NCBI GenBank assembly: GCA_016745315.1
Contig: CP066886.1
Location: 5,270,501-5,334,500 of the forward strand
Reading direction: 5' to 3'
Length of the DNA stretch: 64,000 nucleotides
DNA from: Arthrospira sp. PCC 9108
GTDB taxonomy: Bacteria; Cyanobacteriota; Cyanobacteriia; Cyanobacteriales; Microcoleaceae
Shown: piece by piece, positions 47,418 to 55,394 of the stretch
Numbering within the stretch: the stretch's first letter is position 1
Layout: each line of letters opens with the position of its first letter
Position numbers and translations under genes: made by a program
Notes under the pieces: generated by a model
Seen by the model: the letters and a program-made list of their open reading frames with translations, nothing else
What the model was told of the DNA's origin: nothing
Databases searched by the model: none

Positions 47418-48296
47418 ATGAACCGATCAACTGTGACCAGACTTGATTTGCTAATCCGTTCCCTGGGTAAAACTGGACTGTGGGTAAATGTCGCCCTAGG
47501 GTTTGCGTTTCTATACCTACCGATCGCCATTTTAGTGGTTTATTCGTTCAATGCTTCCCGTTTTAACGCGGTGTGGAGTGGATTTACCCTAGACTGGTAT
47601 AGGAGTTTATTGGGAAGCATTCCAGCACAGACGGCGGATCTATCGACGACGGGAGTTTGGTCAGCCTTATATAATAGTCTGATAGTGGCTACTATTTCCA
47701 GTGCGATCGCCACGATTTTAGGAACAGCGATCGCTTTAGGATTAGAACGCTATAAATTTCCCGGTTATCAGCTTTTAGAAAGTTTGCTATTTTTACCAAT
47801 GGTCATTCCCGAAATCACCTTGGGGATTTCCTTGTTGGTATTTATGACCCTAATTTTTAGGCTAGTAGAAAACCTAACGGGGATGAGAATAAGTCTGGGT
47901 TTACCAACGGTAATTATTGGTCATATCACCTTTAGTATTTCCTTTGTCACGATTGTGGTGAGGGCGAGAGTAGCAGACCTTGACCCCAGATTAGAAGAAG
48001 CCGCATTAGATTTAGGCGCGAATGAATGGCGAGTGTTTCAGCGGGTGACTTTTCCGTTGATTTGGCCGGGTATTTTCAGCGCCGGTTTATTAGCATTTAC
48101 CTTATCATTAGATGATTTTGTGGTATCATTTTTCACCAGTGGGGTAGGTGCTACCACTTTACCATTGTTTGTTTATGGTATGATTAAACTATCGGTTACG
48201 CCTGCGATTAATGCGATCTCAACTTTGATGTTATTAATATCGTTGATTCTGCTATTATCTTCTTTAAAATTGGGAGGTACTGCCGGGTTGGAGTAA
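47418..48296 (+). CDS. potC: Spermidine/putrescine-type ABC transporter permease PotC
   Basis: 292 residues, about six helices, partner of PotB. LYLPIAILVVYSFNASRF near the N-terminus is typical of PotC, LPMVIPEITLGISLLVF of the membrane core, and the EAA loop reads EEAALDLGANEWRVFQRVTF. Usually adjacent to potB; here 660 bp and an opposite gene separate them. ATG at 47418. Confidence 0.92.
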   Translation: MNRSTVTRLDLLIRSLGKTGLWVNVALGFAFLYLPIAILVVYSFNASRFNAVWSGFTLDWYRSLLGSIPAQTADLSTTGVWSALYNSLIVATISSAIATILGTAIALGLERYKFPGYQLLESLLFLPMVIPEITLGISLLVFMTLIFRLVENLTGMRISLGLPTVIIGHITFSISFVTIVVRARVADLDPRLEEAALDLGANEWRVFQRVTFPLIWPGIFSAGLLAFTLSLDDFVVSFFTSGVGATTLPLFVYGMIKLSVTPAINAISTLMLLISLILLLSSLKLGGTAGLE

Positions 48297-48300
48297 AATC

Positions 48301-48470
48301 AGACAACTGGTGTTAGCAGGCGAAGTAGTGGTAACTGGGGAGTATAACCATCTGTAGGTGGAAACCCTCAGTTTGCCTTACCCCTAGAACCCAAGGGAGT
48401 GATCGCCACGGAAACAAATATCCTCATTTCCGATGATAGCACAGCAAAATAGAGAATGTGGGCTGGTGAT
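48301..48470 (+). pseudogene. Possible remnant of a solute-binding protein gene after potC
   Basis: Two short coding-like stretches in different frames: RQLVLAGEVVVTGEYNHL ending at TAG, then GGNPQFALPLEPKGVI and ATETNILISDDSTAK ending at TAG. The first resembles the region before the hinge of PotD-type binding proteins (LxxGEvxv...Y), and the second the following GN..FALPxEG segment. Position right behind potC fits a decayed potD. The match is weak and by eye only. Confidence 0.3.
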
Positions 48471-48532
48471 CTAACTGAACAAGATTATAGATAATCACCC
48501 CGACTCTGAGGATAAATATATTTATAATAGAG

Positions 48533-49921
48533 GTGAGTCTCATTTTAGTGGGTCGGATGGATATACAACAGGATTATAATGAACAGTGCCTTCAAAGGTT
48601 AATCTGGGCAATGAATCAGCTTGGTATTGATCTAGATGCGAAAAAACTGGTCAACATTTCGGAATTAATTGTCCAAACCATGACAGGACCTTGGCGGTAT
48701 TTTCATACTCCAGATCATATTTTTGAGGTGGGGGGGTCGGAAGATGCGATTGAGGTATTAGCCGCCTTATTCCATGATGTGGTTTATGTACAGGTTGACC
48801 AAAGCGTTAACTTTAATCTTACCTATTATTTAGTTCCCTTCATTCGCCAAGTAGGAGAACATCTTTGGATTCGTGAAGCGGTGGATATTCCTGAAGACCC
48901 CACCTTTGAAATGGTGCGGATAGTTTTTGATATGTCTCCGGGTAAAATGCTGTTGCCTTTAGAAGGGCAAAATGAGTTTTTAAGTGCTTTAGTGGCGGCG
49001 AAAGTATTACAACCTTTTCTGAGTCAAGAGTTGTTAGTGCAGATTGTCGCCTGTATAGAAGCCACAATTCCGTTCCGAACTCCCACCCCAACCGGATTAA
49101 ATAATAGCGATGTTTTATATCAAAGATTACAGGCGATCGTTGACAAATTCAACCTGAAATTAACGGATGCGGATCTGATCGAAACCGTCAAGCGTTCGAT
49201 TCGTATGGCTAATCGTGATGTCCGGAGTTTCGCCGATCCTAGTTCAGCCAGATTTTTAGATAATACCTGGAACCTAATTCCTGAAACCAATCATCATCTA
49301 AATAATCCTAGTGCTTACACTATTGGTCAATATAGAACAGCCCTGCAAAAAATGGAAGGGTTTATGAATTTTCTCAAACCGGAAGTGGTTTTTCATCAAT
49401 TCCGAGGGTATCCAGAAGATAGCATTTATGAACAATTGGTATCAAGGGCGAGAAGAAATATTGCCGTGGGTCGATTATATCTAGGTAGTAAATTATTTAC
49501 TATTGCCTTTTTAGAAGCACTATCCCTGCGATTTGGTCGCGTCATTCCAGTTTCTACTTTAATGGGAGAAATGCCTTCCGAAAATTTTGTGACGGTTTCT
49601 TTGGTAAATTTTCTGCCAGACCTAGAAAATAATTATCAACCCCAAGATGAATTAGAATCTACGGTGCTTGTTATACTGGAAAAGGGGAGAACTCAGCATT
49701 CTTACTATGATATAAAAAATTCACCTTTGACAACATATATGGTTAAGCAGATGGGATTTGCGGAAATCCAAAATCAACGCAACCGCGCCCAAAAGTTTTT
49801 TCAAAATAAAATATCATCGGAGGAATTTTTGGCTGGATGTGATCCACAAATTAAAAAAACGGTGACTGAGGGAATTGTCAAATTATTTGATACTCGGAAA
49901 GCTGCTTTCCTAGGAGGCTAA
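48533..49921 (+). CDS. HD-domain-like protein, function unknown
   Basis: 462 residues. FHTPDHIFEV followed by LAALFHDVVYVQVD gives an H...HD pattern like metal-dependent HD phosphohydrolases (residues about 57-85). The rest is helical, with KPEVVFHQFRGYPED and a second domain from about 290 (ARRNIAVGRLYLGSKLF) I cannot assign. The start is GTG or a nearby ATG (MDIQQDY, residue 9), which may be the better start. No partner gene is evident. A nucleotide-cleaving role is only a guess. Confidence 0.72.
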   Translation: MSLILVGRMDIQQDYNEQCLQRLIWAMNQLGIDLDAKKLVNISELIVQTMTGPWRYFHTPDHIFEVGGSEDAIEVLAALFHDVVYVQVDQSVNFNLTYYLVPFIRQVGEHLWIREAVDIPEDPTFEMVRIVFDMSPGKMLLPLEGQNEFLSALVAAKVLQPFLSQELLVQIVACIEATIPFRTPTPTGLNNSDVLYQRLQAIVDKFNLKLTDADLIETVKRSIRMANRDVRSFADPSSARFLDNTWNLIPETNHHLNNPSAYTIGQYRTALQKMEGFMNFLKPEVVFHQFRGYPEDSIYEQLVSRARRNIAVGRLYLGSKLFTIAFLEALSLRFGRVIPVSTLMGEMPSENFVTVSLVNFLPDLENNYQPQDELESTVLVILEKGRTQHSYYDIKNSPLTTYMVKQMGFAEIQNQRNRAQKFFQNKISSEEFLAGCDPQIKKTVTEGIVKLFDTRKAAFLGG

Positions 49922-50152
49922 GTGTTATGGTTGCGTCAATCGTCAAAATTTCCGGTTATTTAACATTAGGTTAAGAATAGATTATAGGTGGGGTTGGAGA
50001 GTTATCAAATTGCCAATATACTTTTATAATATAGGTGGCAAACTGATCTAAATCCATGAGAGGCTCGGATGTATCTATCAATCAGCGATCGCCTATAACT
50101 CTCCCACATTGATCAATCCATACACTTAACCTAATTACTTACTCAAGGGCTT

Positions 50153-51574
50153 ATGAAACCTTTAAACCGTCGAACCAAAATTGTAGCTACCATTGGTCCA
50201 GCTAGTAATTCTCCTGAAGTTCTTTATCAAATGATTAAAGCGGGGATGAATGTAGTACGCCTCAACTTCTCCCATGGTAGCCATGAACAACACACGAAAA
50301 CGGTCGCCCTACTGAAAGAAATTTCACAGGAGTTAAAAACGTCTATCACGCTATTACAAGACCTACAGGGTCCGAAAATTAGGGTAGGACAGCTTCCTGA
50401 TGGTGGTATACAATTGATAGCGGGAGAATATATTACCCTGGTTCCTATTGACGAATACAAGAGTAAACCTAATACGATTGCGATCGACTATCTGCACCTG
50501 GGAGAAGAAGCAGAAATCGGTGCCCAGGTTCTGCTAGATGATGGATTATTGGAATTGAAGGTTGAGGAAATTTCCGGTAATCAAGTTAAATGTAAAATCC
50601 TTGAAGGGGGGACTCTGAAAAGCCGTAAAGGGGTTAACCTTCCCAGTTTAACTCTACGTTTACCGTCTTTAACTGAAAAAGATCAGCAAGATTTGGAATT
50701 TGGGATTTCTCTAGGTGTTGATTGGGTGTCTCTTAGCTTTGTGCGGAACGCAGAAGATGTGCGAGTTCTTAAAGACTTTTTAGCGTCCAAAAATGCGTCA
50801 CAAATATCGGTGATGGCCAAAATCGAAAAACCTCAAGCGATCGCTAATTTAGAGGAGATTATTTCCGAGTGTAATGGTTTAATGGTAGCCCGGGGTGATC
50901 TGGGGGTCGAAATGAGTCCCGAAAGAGTCCCACTACTGCAAAAACAAATTATTCGCCTTTGCAATCAAAAAGGGATTCCAGTAATTACAGCTACTCAAAT
51001 GCTGGACAGTATGATCAATAATCCCCGTCCGACAAGGGCTGAAGCCTCCGATGTAGCTAATGCAATTATTGATGGAACTGATGCGGTGATGTTATCAGGG
51101 GAATCAGCAGTTGGTAAATATCCGATTCGGGCTGTGGAAATGTTAGCGAAAATTGCAGAGGACGTGGAACCGGAAATCAATTTCATCAACTACCCACCCG
51201 CGTTCAATGATGAGACCCATGCTATCAGTGAAGCGATAAATACCATTGATAAAATTATCGATCTACATTGTATTATTGCCTACACCTGTAGTGGTTATAC
51301 TGGGCAATTAGCGGCGGCTGAACGCCCGAAAGCGCCTGTGGTTGCCTTAACTCCTAATCCCAAGGTTTACCATCGTTTAAACCTGGTTTGGGGTGTGAAA
51401 CCTCTGCTGCTGGAACAGGAGGTAGAATCCTTTGAGGAACTGATAAATCAAGCCCAAACTTATCTATTAGTGCGCCAAATGGCTTCCCCCGGAGACAAAA
51501 TTTTGATTATTGGTGGTATCCCTTCTGGGAAGGCTAAGGGAACCAATTTTATCAAAATCCACACCATAGGATAA
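50153..51574 (+). CDS. pyk: Pyruvate kinase
   Basis: Converts phosphoenolpyruvate and ADP to pyruvate and ATP in glycolysis. 473 residues: RRTKIVATIGPASNSPEVL and AGMNVVRLNFSHGSHEQH at the N-terminus, the catalytic lysine region VMAKIEKPQAIANLEEI, metal and substrate loop GLMVARGDLGVEM, and TQMLDSMINNPRPTRAEASD. The C-terminal regulatory domain is present, without the extra PEP-utiliser domain of the approximately 590-residue cyanobacterial isoform, so this is the short isozyme type. Single gene. Confidence 0.96.
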   Translation: MKPLNRRTKIVATIGPASNSPEVLYQMIKAGMNVVRLNFSHGSHEQHTKTVALLKEISQELKTSITLLQDLQGPKIRVGQLPDGGIQLIAGEYITLVPIDEYKSKPNTIAIDYLHLGEEAEIGAQVLLDDGLLELKVEEISGNQVKCKILEGGTLKSRKGVNLPSLTLRLPSLTEKDQQDLEFGISLGVDWVSLSFVRNAEDVRVLKDFLASKNASQISVMAKIEKPQAIANLEEIISECNGLMVARGDLGVEMSPERVPLLQKQIIRLCNQKGIPVITATQMLDSMINNPRPTRAEASDVANAIIDGTDAVMLSGESAVGKYPIRAVEMLAKIAEDVEPEINFINYPPAFNDETHAISEAINTIDKIIDLHCIIAYTCSGYTGQLAAAERPKAPVVALTPNPKVYHRLNLVWGVKPLLLEQEVESFEELINQAQTYLLVRQMASPGDKILIIGGIPSGKAKGTNFIKIHTIG

Positions 51575-51617
51575 TGAATAATGAATAATGAATAATTAAC
51601 AATTGTTCATTATTGAT

Positions 51618-51911
51618 TGATCACGTTGTAGGGGCGGGTTTAACAGTTAATTAGATTACCCACCGACCATATTAATCAACCCGCCCTCAATCACCCGCGA
51701 ATTAATTGATAATTGATAATTGATCACGTTGTAGGGGCGGGTTCAACAGTTAATTAGATTACCCACCGACCATATTAATCAACCCGCCCTCAATCACCCG
51801 CGAATTAATTGATAATTGATAATTGATCACGTTGTAGGGGCGGGTTCAACAGTTAATTAGATTACCCACCGACCATATTAATCAACCCGCCCTCAATCAC
51901 CCGCGAATTAA
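51618..51911. repeat. Tandem array of 103-bp palindromic repeats (three copies)
   Basis: TGATCACGTTGTAGG begins copies at 51618, 51721 and 51824 (period 103). Each copy contains GGGGCGGGTT and, about 45 bp later, AACCCGCCC, so each can fold into a hairpin. Flanked and joined by AATTGATAAT/ATTATTAATT stretches. Copy 1 differs from the others (GGGTTTAAC instead of GGGTTCAAC). Lies between the convergent pyk and dnaB genes. Confidence 0.88.
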
Positions 51912-51939
51912 TAATTAATTATTAATTATTAATTATTAA

Positions 51940-52012
51940 CCAGGTGGGGTGGGGCGGGTTTAGTAATCTTACTGGTGGGATATTTCATTGACAGTGGAAC
52001 CCGCCCCTACAG
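51940..52012. repeat. Single copy of the 92-bp repeat family
   Basis: GGTGGGGTGGGGCGGGTTTA, then TAATCTTAC, ATTTCATTGACAGTGG and AACCCGCCCCTAC: clearly related to the unit tandemly repeated at 9132-9526. Followed by a short GGATAATGGATAAT tandem tract. Dispersed copies with shared ends suggest a mobile or miniature palindromic element. Confidence 0.75.
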
Positions 52013-52061
52013 GATAATGGATAATGGATAATGGATAACAGGGAATAATTAAAAGTAAGAA

Positions 52062-53825
52062 TTATCTGCCTCTGGCGAGATTACGGAAGGTTGTATATTG
52101 AGGGTCAAAAAGTAGCTTGATAGTTCCTGTGGGTCCGTTGCGGTGTTTGGTGATAATAATTTCGGTTAGACCGCGATCTGGTGAATCTGGGTTGTAGTAA
52201 TCATCTCGATATAGCATAATTACTATATCGGCATCCTGCTCAATGGAGTTGTGGACGATGATATTATTAGCTACAAAATTATGTAAACCGGGAACTGTTA
52301 AATCATATACATCGGTTTCTGTAGCGGGTTCAATGGCAGAAATTTCATCCCAATAAATATTAGTTTCGGCGGTACAAGCGATTTGACAACCCGTAGTCAA
52401 TTTATCTAAACGTTCCCAACCTTTGAGGGTAAAAAATTGATGATTAGCGGTGGCTTGTATAGTACCTCCTAAACGAGTTTTTAAATGAAAAGTTGGCTTA
52501 ACTCCGGTGGCAAAAACTCGCTGAACTGTGGCTTTTTCTAACTTTTGAGTGTCTGGATTTACAGCTAAAACTGAAAAGTCAGATTTGCCAACTAATTCTC
52601 GAATGGGAACTGGTAAACGACTATCTACTAGGGTGACTAAACTATCCCCTGATAAACAACCAGACTCTCTTAAATCGGACATCATGGGACGTTTATTGGT
52701 GCGTGATTCAACGCCTCGACTTAATTGGGAGAGGGTGATTACTGGCAGATTTAGTTCCCTAGCTAAACCTTTAAGCGATCGCGTAATGCGAGATAATTCC
52801 TGGACTCGGTTATCAGGGTTAGCACCTTCCATTAACTGCAAATAATCAATTAAAACCAACCCTAAGTTACCACCTTGTTTAGACTGTAGCTGGCGGGTTT
52901 TTGAGCGCATTTCGGTAACTGTAAGGTTGGGAGTATCATCAATAAAAATTGGCAATTCTGATAGGGTTCCGATCGCCTGAGTGAGGGGTTCCCATTCAGC
53001 TTGGCTAATGCGTCCCGATCGCAGTCGATTACTTTCAATTCTGGCTTCACTAGATAACAGTCGTTGAACTAACTGTTCCTTAGACATTTCTAGGCTAAAA
53101 ACGGCAATTGGTAAATTGTGTTTTTTAGCAATACTATGGGCGATCGAAATAGCAAAACTGGTTTTTCCCATAGAGGGACGACCAGCTACAATAATTAAAT
53201 CCGACCGTTGAAAGCCTCCGGTCATGGCATCTAAGTCATAAAAACCGCATTCAATACCTGGTAATGCTAATCCTTCGGAGCGTTCTTCAATGCCCTGAAA
53301 TGTCTCAATTAAGGTTTCTGAAATTGACAATAAATCGGGTTTTGGTTTAATTTGTGTTACCCCAAAAATCCGCTGTTCGGCTTGGTCTAAAACCTTTTCT
53401 AATTCCATGTTAGTCTGATAGCCTAACTGGGCGACTTCCTGACCAGCTTGGATTAACTGACGGCGCAAAAACTTATCTATGACCAATAAAGAATACTGGT
53501 CAATATTAACAGCGGAAATAGTGCGATCGACTAATTCGGCTAACTTCATCTGACCGCCAGCAGCATCTAATTGATTATGATCTGCTAACCAGGTAGTAAC
53601 GGTCATTAAATCTGTGGGTTTTCCCTGTAAATGAAGGGTTAGGGTAGCCCGATAAATACTTTGATGGGCGCTAATGGCAAAATGTTCTGGTTTGAGGATG
53701 TCGGCGACGCGACTAATAGCTTCCGGGTCAAGAAGTATGCCACCTAAAATGGCTTCCTCCGCCTCAATATTTTGGGGAGGGTTGCGATCGTTGCTTAACG
53801 GCGATATCGGCAGACTCTCAGCCAT
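52062..53825 (-). CDS. dnaB: Replicative DNA helicase DnaB, with mini-intein
   Basis: Hexameric helicase that unwinds DNA at the replication fork. The precursor has 587 residues; the spliced product has 450. N-terminal DnaB domain 15-120, RecA-like ATPase from about 185 with Walker A GRPSMGKTS (215-223), Walker B LVLIDYLQLM (323-332), LSQLSRGVESR, then the intein (390-526), and the C-extein SIEQDADIVIMLYRDDYY with the arginine-finger region. The intein interrupts RESG/SIEQ, as in Synechocystis. It lies downstream of rplI on the same strand, the usual order. The ATG at 53825 gives the expected N-terminus. Confidence 0.96.
   Translation of the reverse strand: MAESLPISPLSNDRNPPQNIEAEEAILGGILLDPEAISRVADILKPEHFAISAHQSIYRATLTLHLQGKPTDLMTVTTWLADHNQLDAAGGQMKLAELVDRTISAVNIDQYSLLVIDKFLRRQLIQAGQEVAQLGYQTNMELEKVLDQAEQRIFGVTQIKPKPDLLSISETLIETFQGIEERSEGLALPGIECGFYDLDAMTGGFQRSDLIIVAGRPSMGKTSFAISIAHSIAKKHNLPIAVFSLEMSKEQLVQRLLSSEARIESNRLRSGRISQAEWEPLTQAIGTLSELPIFIDDTPNLTVTEMRSKTRQLQSKQGGNLGLVLIDYLQLMEGANPDNRVQELSRITRSLKGLARELNLPVITLSQLSRGVESRTNKRPMMSDLRESGCLSGDSLVTLVDSRLPVPIRELVGKSDFSVLAVNPDTQKLEKATVQRVFATGVKPTFHLKTRLGGTIQATANHQFFTLKGWERLDKLTTGCQIACTAETNIYWDEISAIEPATETDVYDLTVPGLHNFVANNIIVHNSIEQDADIVIMLYRDDYYNPDSPDRGLTEIIITKHRNGPTGTIKLLFDPQYTTFRNLARGR
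52248..52658 (-). other. DnaB mini-intein (137 residues, no homing endonuclease)
   Basis: In-frame protein-splicing element, precursor residues 390-526. Block A starts with CLSGDSLVTL (Cys1); block B has ATANHQFF with Thr and His; block F has DVYDLTVPGLHNF; block G ends IIVHN with the C-terminal His-Asn, followed by Ser+1 of the C-extein. All chemistry residues are present, so splicing is expected. The endonuclease domain found in the 429-residue Synechocystis DnaB intein at the same site is entirely absent: only about 18 residues lie between WERLDKLTTG and the block F region. Confidence 0.95.
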
Positions 53826-53940
53826 AATTAGGATATTGTAGACGGTAGATAGTAGATAGTGGCTGTTTAACAGTTATTAATTAGCGGAAGCGGGGGCGCG
53901 TCTGGCTTGCGCCCCAGGATAGTTCTATGGTAGCAGATAG

Positions 53941-54399
53941 CTACTCAGCAACTACATGGATTTCCACGGTGGCGGTAACTTCAGGATGGAGTTTGATCTC
54001 AGCCTTATAGAAACCAATTTTGTTAATATCAGGTAAGGTGATACCACGGCGATCTACTTCTTGACCTGTAGCCTTCTGAATGGCTTCGGCTAGTTCGCTG
54101 GTGGTGACGGTTCCAAAGATAGCCTCATTTTCGCCGACTTGTTTAGCAATGGTAAACCGACCGATGGTTTCCAGGGCGGTTTTGCGGGATTGGGCTTGTT
54201 GTTTAAGTTCAATCAACCGTTGACGTTCTTCTTCCCGGCGGCGTTCGACCTGTCTGAGAATACCGGGAGTGGCGCGGACTGCGAAACTATAGGGTAGCAA
54301 ATAGTTGCGCGCATAACCGGGGGCTACTTCTACTAAATCGCCTTCCCGTCCTAATTTGCTAACATCCTTAGTGAGAACGACTTGAGTTCGCTTTGACAT
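53941..54399 (-). CDS. rplI: 50S ribosomal protein L9
   Basis: 152-residue large-subunit ribosomal protein. The N-terminal domain has VVLTKDVSKLGREGDLVEV and APGYARNYLLPYSFA, followed by the long connecting helix and a C-terminal domain with GTVTTSELAEAI and ITLPDINKIGFYKAEIKLH. Binds 23S rRNA and stabilises the L1 stalk. Upstream of dnaB on the same strand, 115 bp apart. Confidence 0.97.
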   Translation of the reverse strand: MSKRTQVVLTKDVSKLGREGDLVEVAPGYARNYLLPYSFAVRATPGILRQVERRREEERQRLIELKQQAQSRKTALETIGRFTIAKQVGENEAIFGTVTTSELAEAIQKATGQEVDRRGITLPDINKIGFYKAEIKLHPEVTATVEIHVVAE

Positions 54400-54555
54400 A
54401 ATGGTTCCTCATAACTTTTTTAACCCAAACACTCTATCTTAGCGATATAAAGGGGGCGATCGCAAGTAAAAACGAAAAAATCTGTGTCGGGCAGTCCGGG
54501 CAGATTTCAGGTATAATCGACGGTAAAATTTAATATGACTTGAATTGTACCTAAA

Positions 54556-55338
54556 ATGACACAGACACAAGCCGGTCCGCCCCAAGACTCGCAAACACCC
54601 GTTTCTGATGCTGTCATTATCGCTCAGGATGTCCATAAGTGGTATGGTAATAACTTCCATGTTCTCCGAGGTGTCAGCCTAACGGTGAGACGGGGTGAGG
54701 TGGTGGTGATCATGGGTCCGAGTGGTTCGGGAAAATCTACGTTTATTCGGACATTTAACGCTTTGGAGGAATTTCAGGAAGGGAGTATTGTTATTGACGG
54801 GATCACGCTTTCCCATGATTTGAAAAATATTGAGGAAATTCGTCGGGAAGTGGGAATGGTGTTCCAGCAGTTTAACCTATTCCCCCATTTAACCATCCTG
54901 CAAAATGTCACCCTAGCACCGATCTGGGTGAGGCGATGGCCGAAAGCTAAGGCTGAGGAGGTGGCTATGCAACTTTTGGAAAGGGTTGGTATTCTGGAAC
55001 AGGCGAAAAAGTATCCGGGTCAGCTTTCTGGGGGTCAGCAGCAACGGGTGGCGATCGCCCGCGCCCTAGCTATGCAACCGAAAATTATGTTATTTGATGA
55101 ACCTACGTCCGCCCTCGACCCGGAAATGGTGCGGGAAGTATTGGATGCGATGCGGACTTTGGCTAGTGAGGGGATGACGATGGTTTGTGTCACCCATGAG
55201 GTAGGATTTGCGCGAGAAGTAGCCGATCGCGTTGTTTTGATGTCAGATGGTCTGTTGGTGGAAGAAGGGACTCCAGAGGAGTTTTTCAACAATCCTCAAG
55301 AAGAACGGACTAAGAGATTTTTGTCACAAATTCTATAG
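54556..55338 (+). CDS. Polar amino acid ABC transporter ATPase (GlnQ/BztD-type)
   Basis: 260 residues. Walker A GPSGSGKST, Q-loop region VGMVFQQFNLFPHLTILQNV, signature LSGGQQQRVAIARAL, Walker B IMLFDEPTSALDPEMV and H-loop VCVTHEVGFAREV, the last two being typical of the GlnQ family. Energises import of an amino acid such as glutamine, glutamate or arginine; substrate unknown. No permease or binding protein adjoins it. A TATAAT lies about 40 bp upstream of the ATG (54512-54517). Confidence 0.92.
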   Translation: MTQTQAGPPQDSQTPVSDAVIIAQDVHKWYGNNFHVLRGVSLTVRRGEVVVIMGPSGSGKSTFIRTFNALEEFQEGSIVIDGITLSHDLKNIEEIRREVGMVFQQFNLFPHLTILQNVTLAPIWVRRWPKAKAEEVAMQLLERVGILEQAKKYPGQLSGGQQQRVAIARALAMQPKIMLFDEPTSALDPEMVREVLDAMRTLASEGMTMVCVTHEVGFAREVADRVVLMSDGLLVEEGTPEEFFNNPQEERTKRFLSQIL

Positions 55339-55394
55339 TAGAGTTGAAAACCTGAAACGGTTAGCAGGAAAACATTGCAGACATCAGGGATAAG

